Source: Polyangiaceae bacterium
Lineage (GTDB): Bacteria; Myxococcota_A; Polyangia; Polyangiales; Polyangiaceae
DNA length: 64,000 bases
Direction: 5' to 3'
Assembly: GCA_016715885.1 (NCBI GenBank)
Contig: JADJXL010000020.1
Coordinates: 496,001-560,000 of the forward strand
This document shows, in pieces, positions 17,631-26,309 of this stretch. A program made the position numbers and the translations under genes. Position 1 is the stretch's first letter, and each line of letters opens with the position of its first letter. Under the pieces are notes generated by a model. That model saw only the letters and a list, made by a program, of their open reading frames with translations, did not search any database and was not told the origin of the DNA.

Positions 17631-18526
17631 CAAATCTCGAAGTCGTCCGCCGAGCGCGGCGCGATCTTGAAGCCGTAGAAATACGTGACGATGCCCGTCA
17701 CGGACTTGAACTCGACGCCTTGCGCCAACGGGGGACCGAGCTCCTTCAGGTTGAAGAGCTCGTTCGAGATTGAAGGAACGTCGCTTTGCGGAATGCCTCC
17801 GCCGACGTCGATCGGCGCCGAATAGCGGCCGCTGCTGTCGTAAGGATTCCCGGCGATCTTCACGTTCTCGACGCGTACGAGCATGCCGAGCCACTGACGA
17901 GCCGATTCGTAGGTCTTCAGATCCGACACAGGAATCGTGTGCGCCGTGAGGTCTGGCCCGAGTTCGAAGCGGAAGGTCAACGTGCCGCCGATTTCGGGCA
18001 GCGTGCGACAGTACGGAAACGGGCCCGTCGTTGGACCTCGGAACTCCATGAGGTTCCCGAGCAAATCGACGACATCGCCAGGGAACAGTCGCATGTCGGG
18101 CGGACTGAACGACGGCGCGTAGATCGTCATGCCATGGTAGGGGCCCGCTGCCGCGCATGCGTCTTGCGCGTAGTAGTTGCCCGTCGCTCCATCACCCGTC
18201 TCGTCGTATCGATCGATCGCGACGATGCGTAGCCCGGCCAAACTCACGGGTTTGTCCAAGGGGTAGGCGCACGACTTGCTGTCGTCGTCGTTCGGCTTGA
18301 TCCAGGTGGACGGACCGACGACATCAGCCAAACGAGCACCTGCGCCGCAAGGATCTGCAGCGGGTTTGCTCGGCGGATCGCCCACACCGCTGTCGCCGAA
18401 GTCGCTGCATGCAGTTCCGAGCAAGACGAACATGCACGCGGCAAGCCGCTGCGTCGTGGATGGTATGTGCCCAAAGAAGGGGAAGCGGCTGGATTTCAAG
18501 CGAGTCTCCCGATCGGTCCTTACCAC
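17630..18526 (-). CDS. Lipoprotein with OB-fold-like domain
   Basis: Up to 298 residues. The N-terminus carries a lipobox (FVLLGTAC), so the mature protein is membrane-anchored after the cysteine. The C-terminal half matches the OB-fold-like module seen in extracellular nucleases and related secreted proteins (GDVVDLLGNLMEF, then GMLVRVENVKI, and SVTGIVTYFYGFKIAPRSADDF at the end). No nuclease active-site domain follows, so it is probably a binding or structural protein. Start codon is uncertain: GTG at 18526 is listed, but TTG at 18499 has a better ribosome site (GGGAG six bases upstream) and gives a normal lipoprotein leader. It forms an operon with the M16-like lipoprotein. Confidence 0.7.
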   Translation of the reverse strand: MVRTDRETRLKSSRFPFFGHIPSTTQRLAACMFVLLGTACSDFGDSGVGDPPSKPAADPCGAGARLADVVGPSTWIKPNDDDSKSCAYPLDKPVSLAGLRIVAIDRYDETGDGATGNYYAQDACAAAGPYHGMTIYAPSFSPPDMRLFPGDVVDLLGNLMEFRGPTTGPFPYCRTLPEIGGTLTFRFELGPDLTAHTIPVSDLKTYESARQWLGMLVRVENVKIAGNPYDSSGRYSAPIDVGGGIPQSDVPSISNELFNLKELGPPLAQGVEFKSVTGIVTYFYGFKIAPRSADDFEI

Positions 18527-18627
18527 GACTCGCGCGGTGGTGCGGGCAGCTTTCTTTTACGCGGCATAACCAACGTTTTCGTTACGAGCAGCACGCGCGT
18601 GGGCGACTCCGTTGCTATAGGAGGTAC

Positions 18628-19080
18628 GTGCTCTCCGGTCGCGTGCTCGCCCTCATCGTGCTTGCTTGGTCGCTGGTCAAGGTGCTCATTGGCCGTGTTT
18701 TCGGCCGAAAAACGGGGCTACCGCTGTTCCACGAAAACTACGATGCCGATGGTCTCGCAGCACTCGACGCCGACGAGCGCGAACGCATGCCGCGCTTTGC
18801 GCGATGCATCGCGTGCGGGCGTTGTGACATCGGGGAAGCCGAACGCATCGCAGCGTCGCGCGGTCGCTACGCGGGTCTCATGCCCATCGTGCTCGCGTCG
18901 TCGCGCAACATGCCCGACTACGATGCCGCCGCCGAGGCGCTCGCGTTCGTCCCCGAGAATGTACTCGTTCGAAAGGAAAAGGTCTGTCCCACAGGGGTTC
19001 CTTTCGTCGAGCTTGCCAAATTCGTGCGTTCGAAGGTCATCGCGCGCCCTGAACACGACGCGCAGATCGTTCACGAATGA
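18628..19080 (+). CDS. Small membrane protein with four-cysteine iron-sulfur-like motif
   Basis: A 150-residue protein with one N-terminal transmembrane helix (about residues 4-24) and a soluble domain containing Cys60, Cys63, Cys66 (CIACGRC) and Cys120-Pro (VCPTGVPF). The CxxCxxC...CP spacing resembles a [4Fe-4S] ferredoxin-type site like those in heterodisulfide reductase subunit C and succinate dehydrogenase iron-sulfur proteins, but the domain is shorter and no second cluster is seen. Start is GTG at 18628 with TAGGAGGT immediately upstream. It is divergent from the lipoprotein operon by about 100 bp. Redox function is inferred only; a zinc site is possible. Confidence 0.68.
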   Translation: MLSGRVLALIVLAWSLVKVLIGRVFGRKTGLPLFHENYDADGLAALDADERERMPRFARCIACGRCDIGEAERIAASRGRYAGLMPIVLASSRNMPDYDAAAEALAFVPENVLVRKEKVCPTGVPFVELAKFVRSKVIARPEHDAQIVHE

Positions 19081-19161
19081 ACGATTGATAGCTAGATCGC
19101 ACGGCTGAATCTTTGGAGCACCGAACAATTTGCGGTACACCCAAAAGAGGTGTTTGCCGCC

Positions 19162-19632
19162 ATGCTTCAGCATTCTTTTTCTTCACGGATCGCGATCCTC
19201 TTCGTACCCGTCATCATCGGTTGCGGCAGCTCTGCGACCGCGACGCCAAAGACACCAGCCATGACGACCTCGAGCTCTGGCCACGCAGCCGTCGCGGTGC
19301 CGCCCAAACACGAGGAACGTGGGCAAGCGAGCTACTACTCGGACCGTCTTGCGGGGCGATCGACGGCGAGCGGTGAACCGTACGCGCCCAAAGAGCTCAC
19401 GGCGGCGCATCGAACATTGCCATTCGGGACGATCGTGCGCATTTGGCGACCCAAGAACGGTCGAGCCATCGAGGTCCGCATCAACGATCGTGGCCCGCAT
19501 ATAAGGGGGCGGATCGTGGATCTGTCGCGACGAGGTGCCGAGGCAATCGGGCTCATTCGTGACGGCGTGGACGATGTGGTGCTGACGGTCGTGTCGCTCC
19601 CGCCGCCGAAGCCGAAGAAGAAAAGGCGGTGA
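19162..19632 (+). CDS. RlpA-like double-psi beta-barrel lipoprotein
   Basis: A 156-residue lipoprotein (lipobox IIGCG) with a C-terminal RlpA-like double-psi beta-barrel. Motifs are GQASYYSDRLAGRSTASGEPY, TAAHRTLPFGTIVRI and VRINDRGPHIRGRIVDLSRR, including the Asp and His that RlpA uses for lytic transglycosylase activity on denuded septal glycan. The SPOR domain found at the C-terminus of E. coli RlpA is missing. A basic KPKKKRR tail ends the protein. ATG at 19162 is chosen with an AGAGG upstream; GTG at 19150 is possible. It is convergent with the propeller gene, with an intergenic hairpin between them. Confidence 0.82.
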   Translation: MLQHSFSSRIAILFVPVIIGCGSSATATPKTPAMTTSSSGHAAVAVPPKHEERGQASYYSDRLAGRSTASGEPYAPKELTAAHRTLPFGTIVRIWRPKNGRAIEVRINDRGPHIRGRIVDLSRRGAEAIGLIRDGVDDVVLTVVSLPPPKPKKKRR

Positions 19633-19633
19633 A

Positions 19634-19698
19634 GCCGCCTGCAAGCCCCCCATCGTGACAGGCCTCGATTCGCGCGCGTCCCATGCGCGCGAATCGAG
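19634..19698. repeat. Intergenic hairpin element, copy C (bidirectional terminator)
   Basis: Between the convergent RlpA-like and propeller genes. Bases 19634-19656 repeat the block at 15043-15065 almost exactly (GCCGCCTGC followed by AGCCCCCCATCGT). Immediately after is a perfect 14-bp stem, CTCGATTCGCGCGC (19664-19677) with GCGCGCGAATCGAG (19685-19698), and a 7-nt loop. It lacks the G-rich head of copies A and B. Its placement right after the stop codon supports a terminator role. Confidence 0.65.
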
Positions 19699-19719
19699 CG
19701 TTCGAGCCCTGACCCGACC

Positions 19720-22128
19720 TCACATCAACCGCAGTCTCGGCCCCGCTGAAAACGCTGCGATGTGACCACTTTCTTCGGCCACGTACACATCGCACCGTTC
19801 GTCGACGCGAAACAAATCCGGAATCAGATCGGCGGGCACGCGACCAAGCAGTTTGCCGTCACGCGGACGCACGATCAGAAGCTCCGTCTGCGGCACGAAA
19901 AGCGCTCCTGATCGCAACATTGGCTCGAGACGCCGCGGGCGGTCGCCATCAGCGCTGCCAAAGACGTGCCTGTACCGTGTCGCCCCGTCAGATGCGTCGA
20001 TGCCCACGAGATCACCACTCTCGCTGTTGAGAATGATCGTGCCATCCACCACGACGCACGATGCAGCCGCGCCGCATGCTACGCCGTCGAAACGTTTTTC
20101 GCCGGTCGTTCGGTCAAACCCCATGATGCCGGTGCCTCGACGGCCATGCGTGACGATCACGACGGTGTCGCGCGCAAGCAAAGGCGCACCCACGGGAGCT
20201 GCTTCCGAAGGGAGATCGACGCTCCAACGCGACGCCCCCGACCACGGATCGACGTGGTGCAAACCCGCTCCACCGCGTTCCACGAAGGCACCATCTCCGC
20301 TCACGGCGAACAGCGATTCCTGGTCCACCGCGACGTGCGACGCGAAACGGCGCCGGTCACACACGCGCCAGACAACTTCGCCCGTGAGCACGTCCAGCGC
20401 GACGAGCGCTTGTTCGCCCGACGCCACCACGAGCAGTTTGCCCGCACGCCTCACGCGAAAGACGCCGTTGCGCCGAGACGCATAACGCCAGCGAACTTCG
20501 CCGCCGTGCAGATCCACCGCCGCAAGGTGCCGCGTTCCTTCGCTGACGACGAGCATGCGAGGCAGCCCTGGCGAGTTGACGACGACCCCGGACGTGCTCG
20601 TTCCCGTGCGTGGCGAAAGGTTCGTCGTCCACTGCACGTCACCCGTTTGCAGGTCGATCAGATGCAGCGCTCCTTCGGCTTCGATACGCGCCAAACCGAG
20701 CGGCGTGATGACGCTGGTCGCGCGCGGAACGGGCTTTGTCCAGACAATCTCACCGGTGCGCCGATCGAGACAGCTCAACTCGCGCGTGGCTCCAACGACG
20801 AACGCATCGCCACACAGAAACGTCGCGCGCAGATCGATCGACGGGACCGCGGCAAGCCATCGCGGCGTAAAACGCAGACGGCTCGTCGCAAGTGAATCGT
20901 CATCCGAAGAGGGCGGGGGACGCAGCGCCGCGGCGAATGCGCGATAGCCTTCGGGAGCGTCGTTGATCTTCGACTCGTCACGCGTCGATTCCCGCACGCG
21001 ATCCCCAAGCTCGCGCACCTTTGCGCGAAACGCATGAAGCCTGAGGTTTTGCGCCTGCGTTCGATCACGACGAACGATCGTTCGCGCGAGCGCACGAGCA
21101 AACGCAATGACGCTTTGCACGAGCGAATTCACATCAACAGCGGGAAACGTCCACACCTGGCCGCGATCTTCGGATCCTCGGCGAGGCATGCCGATCGTGA
21201 ACGATGCGTGCCCTTCTCCTTGCAGGCGCACAGCGCACACGGCTCCACCTGTCGTCAGTCGCCGGTAGTAAGGACGGTTCAACGCGGCTGCCTGAAGCGC
21301 GTCGAGCACGAGGTCGACGAGCTGCTCGGCGACCAGAAAGACGAACACCTCGGGCAATTCCCGCGCATGTTCTCCGACGATTACGCGCAGTTTTCCGCGG
21401 AACAAGAGGGCAAACAGATCCGTCCGCAGCACGGTCGTCTCCGTCATCGCCGTCGTGGTTGGAATGCGCATCATGAGATCGGCCGCGATGGTGATGGGCA
21501 CGTCGCCCGTTGGTTCCACCGCGACAAACGTCGGCTCAGCGTCCGCGTCTTCGATCACGAATGGCAACTGCGACCGCAGGTAGTCGCGCGCGGCTGCGCA
21601 GCGTGTAGCTTCGCTCCACGCTCGAGCATCGATGTCATCCGTGTTGGCGGCTGCGTTGTGAGGCGTGCGCACACTGCTGATCGAAAGCGCATCGAGCGCA
21701 CTCACGAGCCGATTGCAGAGTAGGTCCACGTTGACTCGACGTTCGTGAAACGCCACTTCCGGCATCGCCGCCGTGCGCACGAGAGACACGAGCAAGTCCG
21801 TGCCCGCGCGTTCGAAACCGATTTCCCAAGGATCGGCGCCTTGGACGAGACGCAGCGCAATACGCTGTCGCCGCGCTGCGGACAGATCCGCAATCGCGTA
21901 AGCTAGATCCGCCACGAACGCACTGGCATCGCGTTCGGGCAAATCGGCTAGAGGACCGCGTTCCATCAATAGAAGATTGAAGAGAGCGCGTACCGCCGGG
22001 CTCTCGACCGATGAGGTCGAGACAGGCGAGATCTCGGGGCGTTGGGCAACGAGAGATAGGCCGGTCATCCGTGAGGCAATGCTAAAGAGCCTCGCGCCCA
22101 GACCTAACTTTTCGGTGACGATCGCCAT
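19720..22128 (-). CDS. PQQ-type beta-propeller protein
   Basis: An 802-residue protein without a signal peptide. The N-terminal ~420 residues are mixed alpha/beta and not recognised. From about 430 to the end there are eight WD40/PQQ-like blades, each with a (D)xxTGExxW-type turn, for example DRRTGEIVWTKPV, DLQTGDVQWTTNL, DLHGGEVRWRYAS and DVLTGEVVWRV. Such propellers mostly bind proteins; cofactor-binding PQQ dehydrogenase residues are not seen. It is divergent from the GT-C-like gene across 47 bp, so their promoters overlap. Function unknown. Confidence 0.78.
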   Translation of the reverse strand: MAIVTEKLGLGARLFSIASRMTGLSLVAQRPEISPVSTSSVESPAVRALFNLLLMERGPLADLPERDASAFVADLAYAIADLSAARRQRIALRLVQGADPWEIGFERAGTDLLVSLVRTAAMPEVAFHERRVNVDLLCNRLVSALDALSISSVRTPHNAAANTDDIDARAWSEATRCAAARDYLRSQLPFVIEDADAEPTFVAVEPTGDVPITIAADLMMRIPTTTAMTETTVLRTDLFALLFRGKLRVIVGEHARELPEVFVFLVAEQLVDLVLDALQAAALNRPYYRRLTTGGAVCAVRLQGEGHASFTIGMPRRGSEDRGQVWTFPAVDVNSLVQSVIAFARALARTIVRRDRTQAQNLRLHAFRAKVRELGDRVRESTRDESKINDAPEGYRAFAAALRPPPSSDDDSLATSRLRFTPRWLAAVPSIDLRATFLCGDAFVVGATRELSCLDRRTGEIVWTKPVPRATSVITPLGLARIEAEGALHLIDLQTGDVQWTTNLSPRTGTSTSGVVVNSPGLPRMLVVSEGTRHLAAVDLHGGEVRWRYASRRNGVFRVRRAGKLLVVASGEQALVALDVLTGEVVWRVCDRRRFASHVAVDQESLFAVSGDGAFVERGGAGLHHVDPWSGASRWSVDLPSEAAPVGAPLLARDTVVIVTHGRRGTGIMGFDRTTGEKRFDGVACGAAASCVVVDGTIILNSESGDLVGIDASDGATRYRHVFGSADGDRPRRLEPMLRSGALFVPQTELLIVRPRDGKLLGRVPADLIPDLFRVDERCDVYVAEESGHIAAFSAGPRLRLM

Positions 22129-22175
22129 AGAGTGGACAAACCGAAAGAGGATCGCTAGGAGCCGCGCCGCGTGTC

Positions 22176-23630
22176 ATGCAGATGACGAGGAGCTTGCGAC
22201 GAACTCTCGTCATCGCGTCGATTGGCGCGGTTTTAGCGCTGATCCCGGCTCTCGTGCTCTTCGACTTCACCGTCGACGATGCGCTGATCATCGCGCGCTA
22301 CGCGACGCACATCGCGCGAGGAGCGGGATACCGATGGAACGTCGACGGCCCGATCACCGACACGATCACGCCGCTCGGTTTTCCGTATGTGCTCGCGCCT
22401 TTTGCGCATGACGGGCCGCTCTCGGCGCTCGCAGCATCCAAGCTCTTGGGCCTCGTTGCGTGGCTCATCGGCGCTGCATTTCTCGCGGTCGCGGTGGATC
22501 GATCTTCGAACGACAGCAAGCGCTTCACGGCGCTCTTGCTCGTGCCCGCATCAGCGCCACTCGCCGCGTGGAGCGTCGCGGGACTCGAAACGGGAATCGC
22601 TACATCGCTCGCATCGATCGCCGTGTCGCTCATAGCGCTCGGTGTTCCGCGCGTGGGGACGTCGTTCATCGGAATTGCGGCAGCCTTGCGGCCGGAGCTT
22701 ACGCCGTTCGCGTTCGTCGTTGCGCTCGTTCCATCACCGGGCAAACGCGCTGCCGAATGGAAGCATCTCGTCACACGTGTAGCGCTTGCAGGTTTTCCGT
22801 TTGCGCTCGTGGCCATCGTCCGCGTGGCTCTGTTCGGCCGTCCGACGCCTCTCGCCGTGCTCGCAAAACCTTCGGATCCCGCGCTTGGACTGAAGTACGC
22901 GATCGCATGCTTTCTGCTCGCAGGGCCGATCGCGATCGTCGCGCCGATCGCGGTTCGTCGCGCCGAACGTTTTGCGTTCGTCCTTTCCATCGCGATTGCC
23001 TTTCACTTTGGCGCAGTCGCAGTCGCAGGCGGTGATTGGATGCCGCTCTCGCGGCTCGTCGTGCCCGTCCTTCCCGCATGCGTGCTCGTGGCCGCGCACC
23101 TCGCATCGGTCGCGGATGCGCGCGTCACGGCGCTGCGTTTGCTGCTTGCGCTTGCAGGCGAGATCTTCGTGATGATGAAGATTGGCCCGTCGGCCGCGCG
23201 CGTTGGTCCGGACAGACTCGAGCTCGTGCGCCAGCTCGAACCGGTGCTTCGGGACGCGCGCGTGATCGGTGCGCTCGACGTAGGCTGGATCGGAGCTTCG
23301 ACGGAAGCGAGCGTCGTGGACTTTGCCGGCTTGACCGACCCTGCGATCGCGGCGCTACCAGGCGGTCACACGACGAAGCGCATCGGGCCATCGATCATCG
23401 ACAAGCACGGGATCGACACGCTCGTTTTGTTGCGCGCCCGAGGAGCACCCACGGAGACGCCGTGGACGAACACACTCTTCGATCGCGGCGTCGAACAGCG
23501 CGTTGCGCGTTTTCCCGACATTGGGGACGAGTTCGTCGTGGTCGCCGAAAGCTCGATGCCCGGCCTTCCGTACATCGTGCTTCGCAGGCGTGACGATCGA
23601 GCGAATGGGGCCTTGATCGAAGGGCCTTGA
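22176..23630 (+). CDS. GT-C-like polytopic membrane protein (putative glycosyltransferase)
   Basis: A 484-residue inner-membrane protein with about nine hydrophobic segments over residues 10-350 and a soluble C-terminal domain of about 120 residues. After the first helix is DDALIIARYATHIARGAGYRWN, the loop with an Asp-Asp pair and a G-x-G-Y-x-N motif typical of GT-C glycosyltransferases that use polyprenyl-linked sugars (arabinosyl- and mannosyltransferase-like). The C-terminal domain follows the layout of those families. Acceptor and sugar are unknown. ATG at 22176; no strong ribosome site. It shares a 47-bp divergent promoter with the propeller gene, and the dynamin-like gene follows 31 bases downstream on the same strand. 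Confidence 0.72.
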   Translation: MQMTRSLRRTLVIASIGAVLALIPALVLFDFTVDDALIIARYATHIARGAGYRWNVDGPITDTITPLGFPYVLAPFAHDGPLSALAASKLLGLVAWLIGAAFLAVAVDRSSNDSKRFTALLLVPASAPLAAWSVAGLETGIATSLASIAVSLIALGVPRVGTSFIGIAAALRPELTPFAFVVALVPSPGKRAAEWKHLVTRVALAGFPFALVAIVRVALFGRPTPLAVLAKPSDPALGLKYAIACFLLAGPIAIVAPIAVRRAERFAFVLSIAIAFHFGAVAVAGGDWMPLSRLVVPVLPACVLVAAHLASVADARVTALRLLLALAGEIFVMMKIGPSAARVGPDRLELVRQLEPVLRDARVIGALDVGWIGASTEASVVDFAGLTDPAIAALPGGHTTKRIGPSIIDKHGIDTLVLLRARGAPTETPWTNTLFDRGVEQRVARFPDIGDEFVVVAESSMPGLPYIVLRRRDDRANGALIEGP

Positions 23631-23661
23631 TCCTGCGCCGTGCTCGCCCTTTGATGCAGTC

Positions 23662-26184
23662 ATGGCGCGCCTCGTCGAGAACCTTTCGCGTTTTTTTGGA
23701 CGCGTCGAAATCATGGCGCGTGGCCTCGAAAACGAGCGTCGCGCGGCCGAAGTTGCGCTCGGTCGCGGACGCCCACTCGAAGCCCGCGAACGTGCCCGAG
23801 CGATTCTTGCCGAAGTCCCCGGATCGCCGCTGGGCCTTGCGCTCTGGGCCGACGCCGCCGAAGACGCAGGGCTCGATCATGAAGCAGCATCGGCGCTGAG
23901 CGAGCTTGCGGAGCTCGTTCCGTGGCGTGCCGATGTGTGGCTGAGGCTCGGACAAGCACAAGCACGCCTGCAGGATCCGCGGGCAACCGAGTCGTTCGAA
24001 CGTGCTGCCAATGCACCCGAAGAACGCGACTCCGCGCAGCTCGCGTTGCTCGAGCTGTGCGATCTCGACCTTGGCGCAGGAGACCCAGGTAGAGCCGGCA
24101 GATGGCTCGATCGCATCGGCGTATCGCTCAGTGGTGAAGGCAAGACCTTCATGGATCGCGAAGTATCGCTGCGCCGAGCCGAATGTGCCCTCGCGATTGG
24201 AGACGTCGAAGCCGCGTCGCGATTTGCTTCGAGCATCGATCCGGAACGCCTCGATGGTCGTGGGGCGCTCGTGCTTGCGCGTATCGCGCTTTCGTCCGGA
24301 CAAACGAGCACGGCCCTCGATTTAGCGCTCCGCGCATGCATCCTCGATGCACCGGGTTCGTCCGAGCTGCTCTCGTCGTTCGTCGCTGCTTGTCGCGATG
24401 CCGTGCTGCTCGACCGCGCGCGCCGCGTCGTTGCTGCAGCCGGTCTCTTCGACGAACCAGCGTGGGCTGCAGCATTTGCGTTTGCCGAAGGACGCACGGC
24501 GGATGCGCGAGCAGCGCTTGCTCGAGGTTTGTCCAAGGGAAACCAGGGTGCCGCAGCGGCGCTCTTGCGTCTCGCGACGGAGACGCGCGATCTCGATGCG
24601 CTACATGCGCTTGCAGCACGGGATCCGAATCGGCTTCCCGACGACTTGCGGCGACTTCGTGAAGGAGCCGTGCTTGCTGCCGAGGGCCGAGAGCACGATG
24701 CGCTCGAACGCTTCGATGGAGTCGGGGGCGACGCATCGGCATGGGCGACCGAGCTTTCGCGCAACGTGATTCGCTCGTGGGTGCCAGCCGAAGGTTCGGC
24801 AGCATGGCCGAAGCTGCTCGAGGAGTTGCGACAATCCGCGCGATCACTCGATCGCATCGACCTCGTGTCTGCGGTGGAAGCGATCGCGGTCGAACGCGAC
24901 CGTCCACTTCGCGTGGCCGTCGTTGGCGAGTTCAACGCGGGCAAGAGCACGTTTCTCAATGCGTTGCTCGGCGAAGACGTTGCACCGACGGGCGTGCTTC
25001 CGACGACGGCAACGCTGCATTGGGTGGCGTGGGCGCCTGATCCGTTCGCACGTATCGTCGTCCGCGGTGCCCCAGATCGCGTCGTTCCGCACGGTGGACT
25101 CAAAGCTGCGCTGAAGCACCTTGCAAGCTCCGGCGCGCGCGTCGATCGCGTTTTCATTTACGCGCCCATCGAGCGATTGAAGCGCGTCGAGATCCTCGAC
25201 ACGCCGGGCTTCAACGCGCCCGATCCGGATCACATCGCCGCGGCGCGTCATGCCTTCGACGAAGCGCACGTTGCGATTTGGCTACTCGATGCGACAGGCG
25301 CGATGAAAGACACGGAGCGCCGCGTTTTGACGGAGATCAAAGAGCTTGGTGTGCCCATTCAAATCCTCGTCAACAAGGCAGATCGTTTGACGACAAAGGA
25401 ACTCGAGCATGTATGCAATCATGTCGCGGCGGGTTTGTCCGAGACCGGCATTGGTTCGTACACGCCGCCGATCGCGTTCTCCGCGAGGCTTTCGCTGAAG
25501 GGGCGACTGGGTGACGTCGCTGCGCTCGAAGCATCCGGGTTCACTGCCGTCGAGGCGCTGTTTTCGGAGCACATCGTCGATCGTTCGTCTGAACTGCGAG
25601 AGACGGCGCTTCGTCGAAAGGCGCTGCGGATCGCGTTGGATCTTGCATCGATCGCAGCGGCTCGAGCATCCGAGGATCGCGAGCGGATTCGCGCGGCTCG
25701 GTCACGCAGCGATGCGCTCGTGGCCGCTGCGGCGAAGTTGCGGCACGAAAGGCACACGTTTGCGGCCGTCATCGAGAAGGCATTGGATCCCGTGCGTCGC
25801 GTGCTCGTTGCGGATCTGCGTCCATTGCGGCGTCTCGGCGACGAGGAGCAGGGGATCGATCCGGGGCTTCAGGCGTACGTTGAGGAACGGTTCGTGGCAC
25901 GCCTGACCGATCCGATCGTACAGGAGATTGCGCATTTGGCGGGCGTGCCCGCACCTCAGCCGGCAACTGCTGCCGTTCGCGCAGTGCTCCTGGGTGCCGT
26001 GTCGGCGCTCGATCCCACACTGGCTCCGCAAGACAGATCGCTCGTGCGCATCATCGATGCAGCGATTGCAGCGTTCGCAGCATCGCTCGTGACGGAGGCA
26101 AGTGGAGCATTACCGCCTGCGCCTTTTGCGGCACTCGAGCAGCGCGCGGCGTTGGTCCGAGATGCGCTCGCTGCGCAGGCGTAG
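23662..26184 (+). CDS. TPR-dynamin-like GTPase
   Basis: An 840-residue protein. Residues about 25-390 are TPR-like helical repeats. A dynamin-superfamily GTPase domain follows: G1 GEFNAGKST (about 423-431), G2-region Thr in PTGVLPTTAT, G3 DTPG (about 513) and G4 NKAD (about 571), all intact. The C-terminal ~200 residues are helical with basic patches, as in stalk or assembly regions of bacterial dynamin-like proteins. These proteins use GTP to remodel membranes. A TPR region fused in front suggests recruitment to a partner. Start ATG 23662; ATG 23713 is an alternative. It follows the GT-C-like gene by 31 bases and may be co-transcribed. Confidence 0.85.
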   Translation: MARLVENLSRFFGRVEIMARGLENERRAAEVALGRGRPLEARERARAILAEVPGSPLGLALWADAAEDAGLDHEAASALSELAELVPWRADVWLRLGQAQARLQDPRATESFERAANAPEERDSAQLALLELCDLDLGAGDPGRAGRWLDRIGVSLSGEGKTFMDREVSLRRAECALAIGDVEAASRFASSIDPERLDGRGALVLARIALSSGQTSTALDLALRACILDAPGSSELLSSFVAACRDAVLLDRARRVVAAAGLFDEPAWAAAFAFAEGRTADARAALARGLSKGNQGAAAALLRLATETRDLDALHALAARDPNRLPDDLRRLREGAVLAAEGREHDALERFDGVGGDASAWATELSRNVIRSWVPAEGSAAWPKLLEELRQSARSLDRIDLVSAVEAIAVERDRPLRVAVVGEFNAGKSTFLNALLGEDVAPTGVLPTTATLHWVAWAPDPFARIVVRGAPDRVVPHGGLKAALKHLASSGARVDRVFIYAPIERLKRVEILDTPGFNAPDPDHIAAARHAFDEAHVAIWLLDATGAMKDTERRVLTEIKELGVPIQILVNKADRLTTKELEHVCNHVAAGLSETGIGSYTPPIAFSARLSLKGRLGDVAALEASGFTAVEALFSEHIVDRSSELRETALRRKALRIALDLASIAAARASEDRERIRAARSRSDALVAAAAKLRHERHTFAAVIEKALDPVRRVLVADLRPLRRLGDEEQGIDPGLQAYVEERFVARLTDPIVQEIAHLAGVPAPQPATAAVRAVLLGAVSALDPTLAPQDRSLVRIIDAAIAAFAASLVTEASGALPPAPFAALEQRAALVRDALAAQA

Positions 26185-26309
26185 AGCGAGCGTCCCGCGT
26201 GTGATCTGGACCGTTGGTAGATGCTTGCCGGTGCGCGTGTTTTCGTCGCATGTGGCATACGACACGGCTATCATCCGCCTCTAAACGAATAATGCTTCGA
26301 GGCAATGTC

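Noticed and set aside
17631..18158. N-terminal extension of the M16-like lipoprotein frame
   Set aside because: Arg/His-rich; overlaps the upstream lipoprotein in another frame, and the real start at 17630 overlaps its stop.
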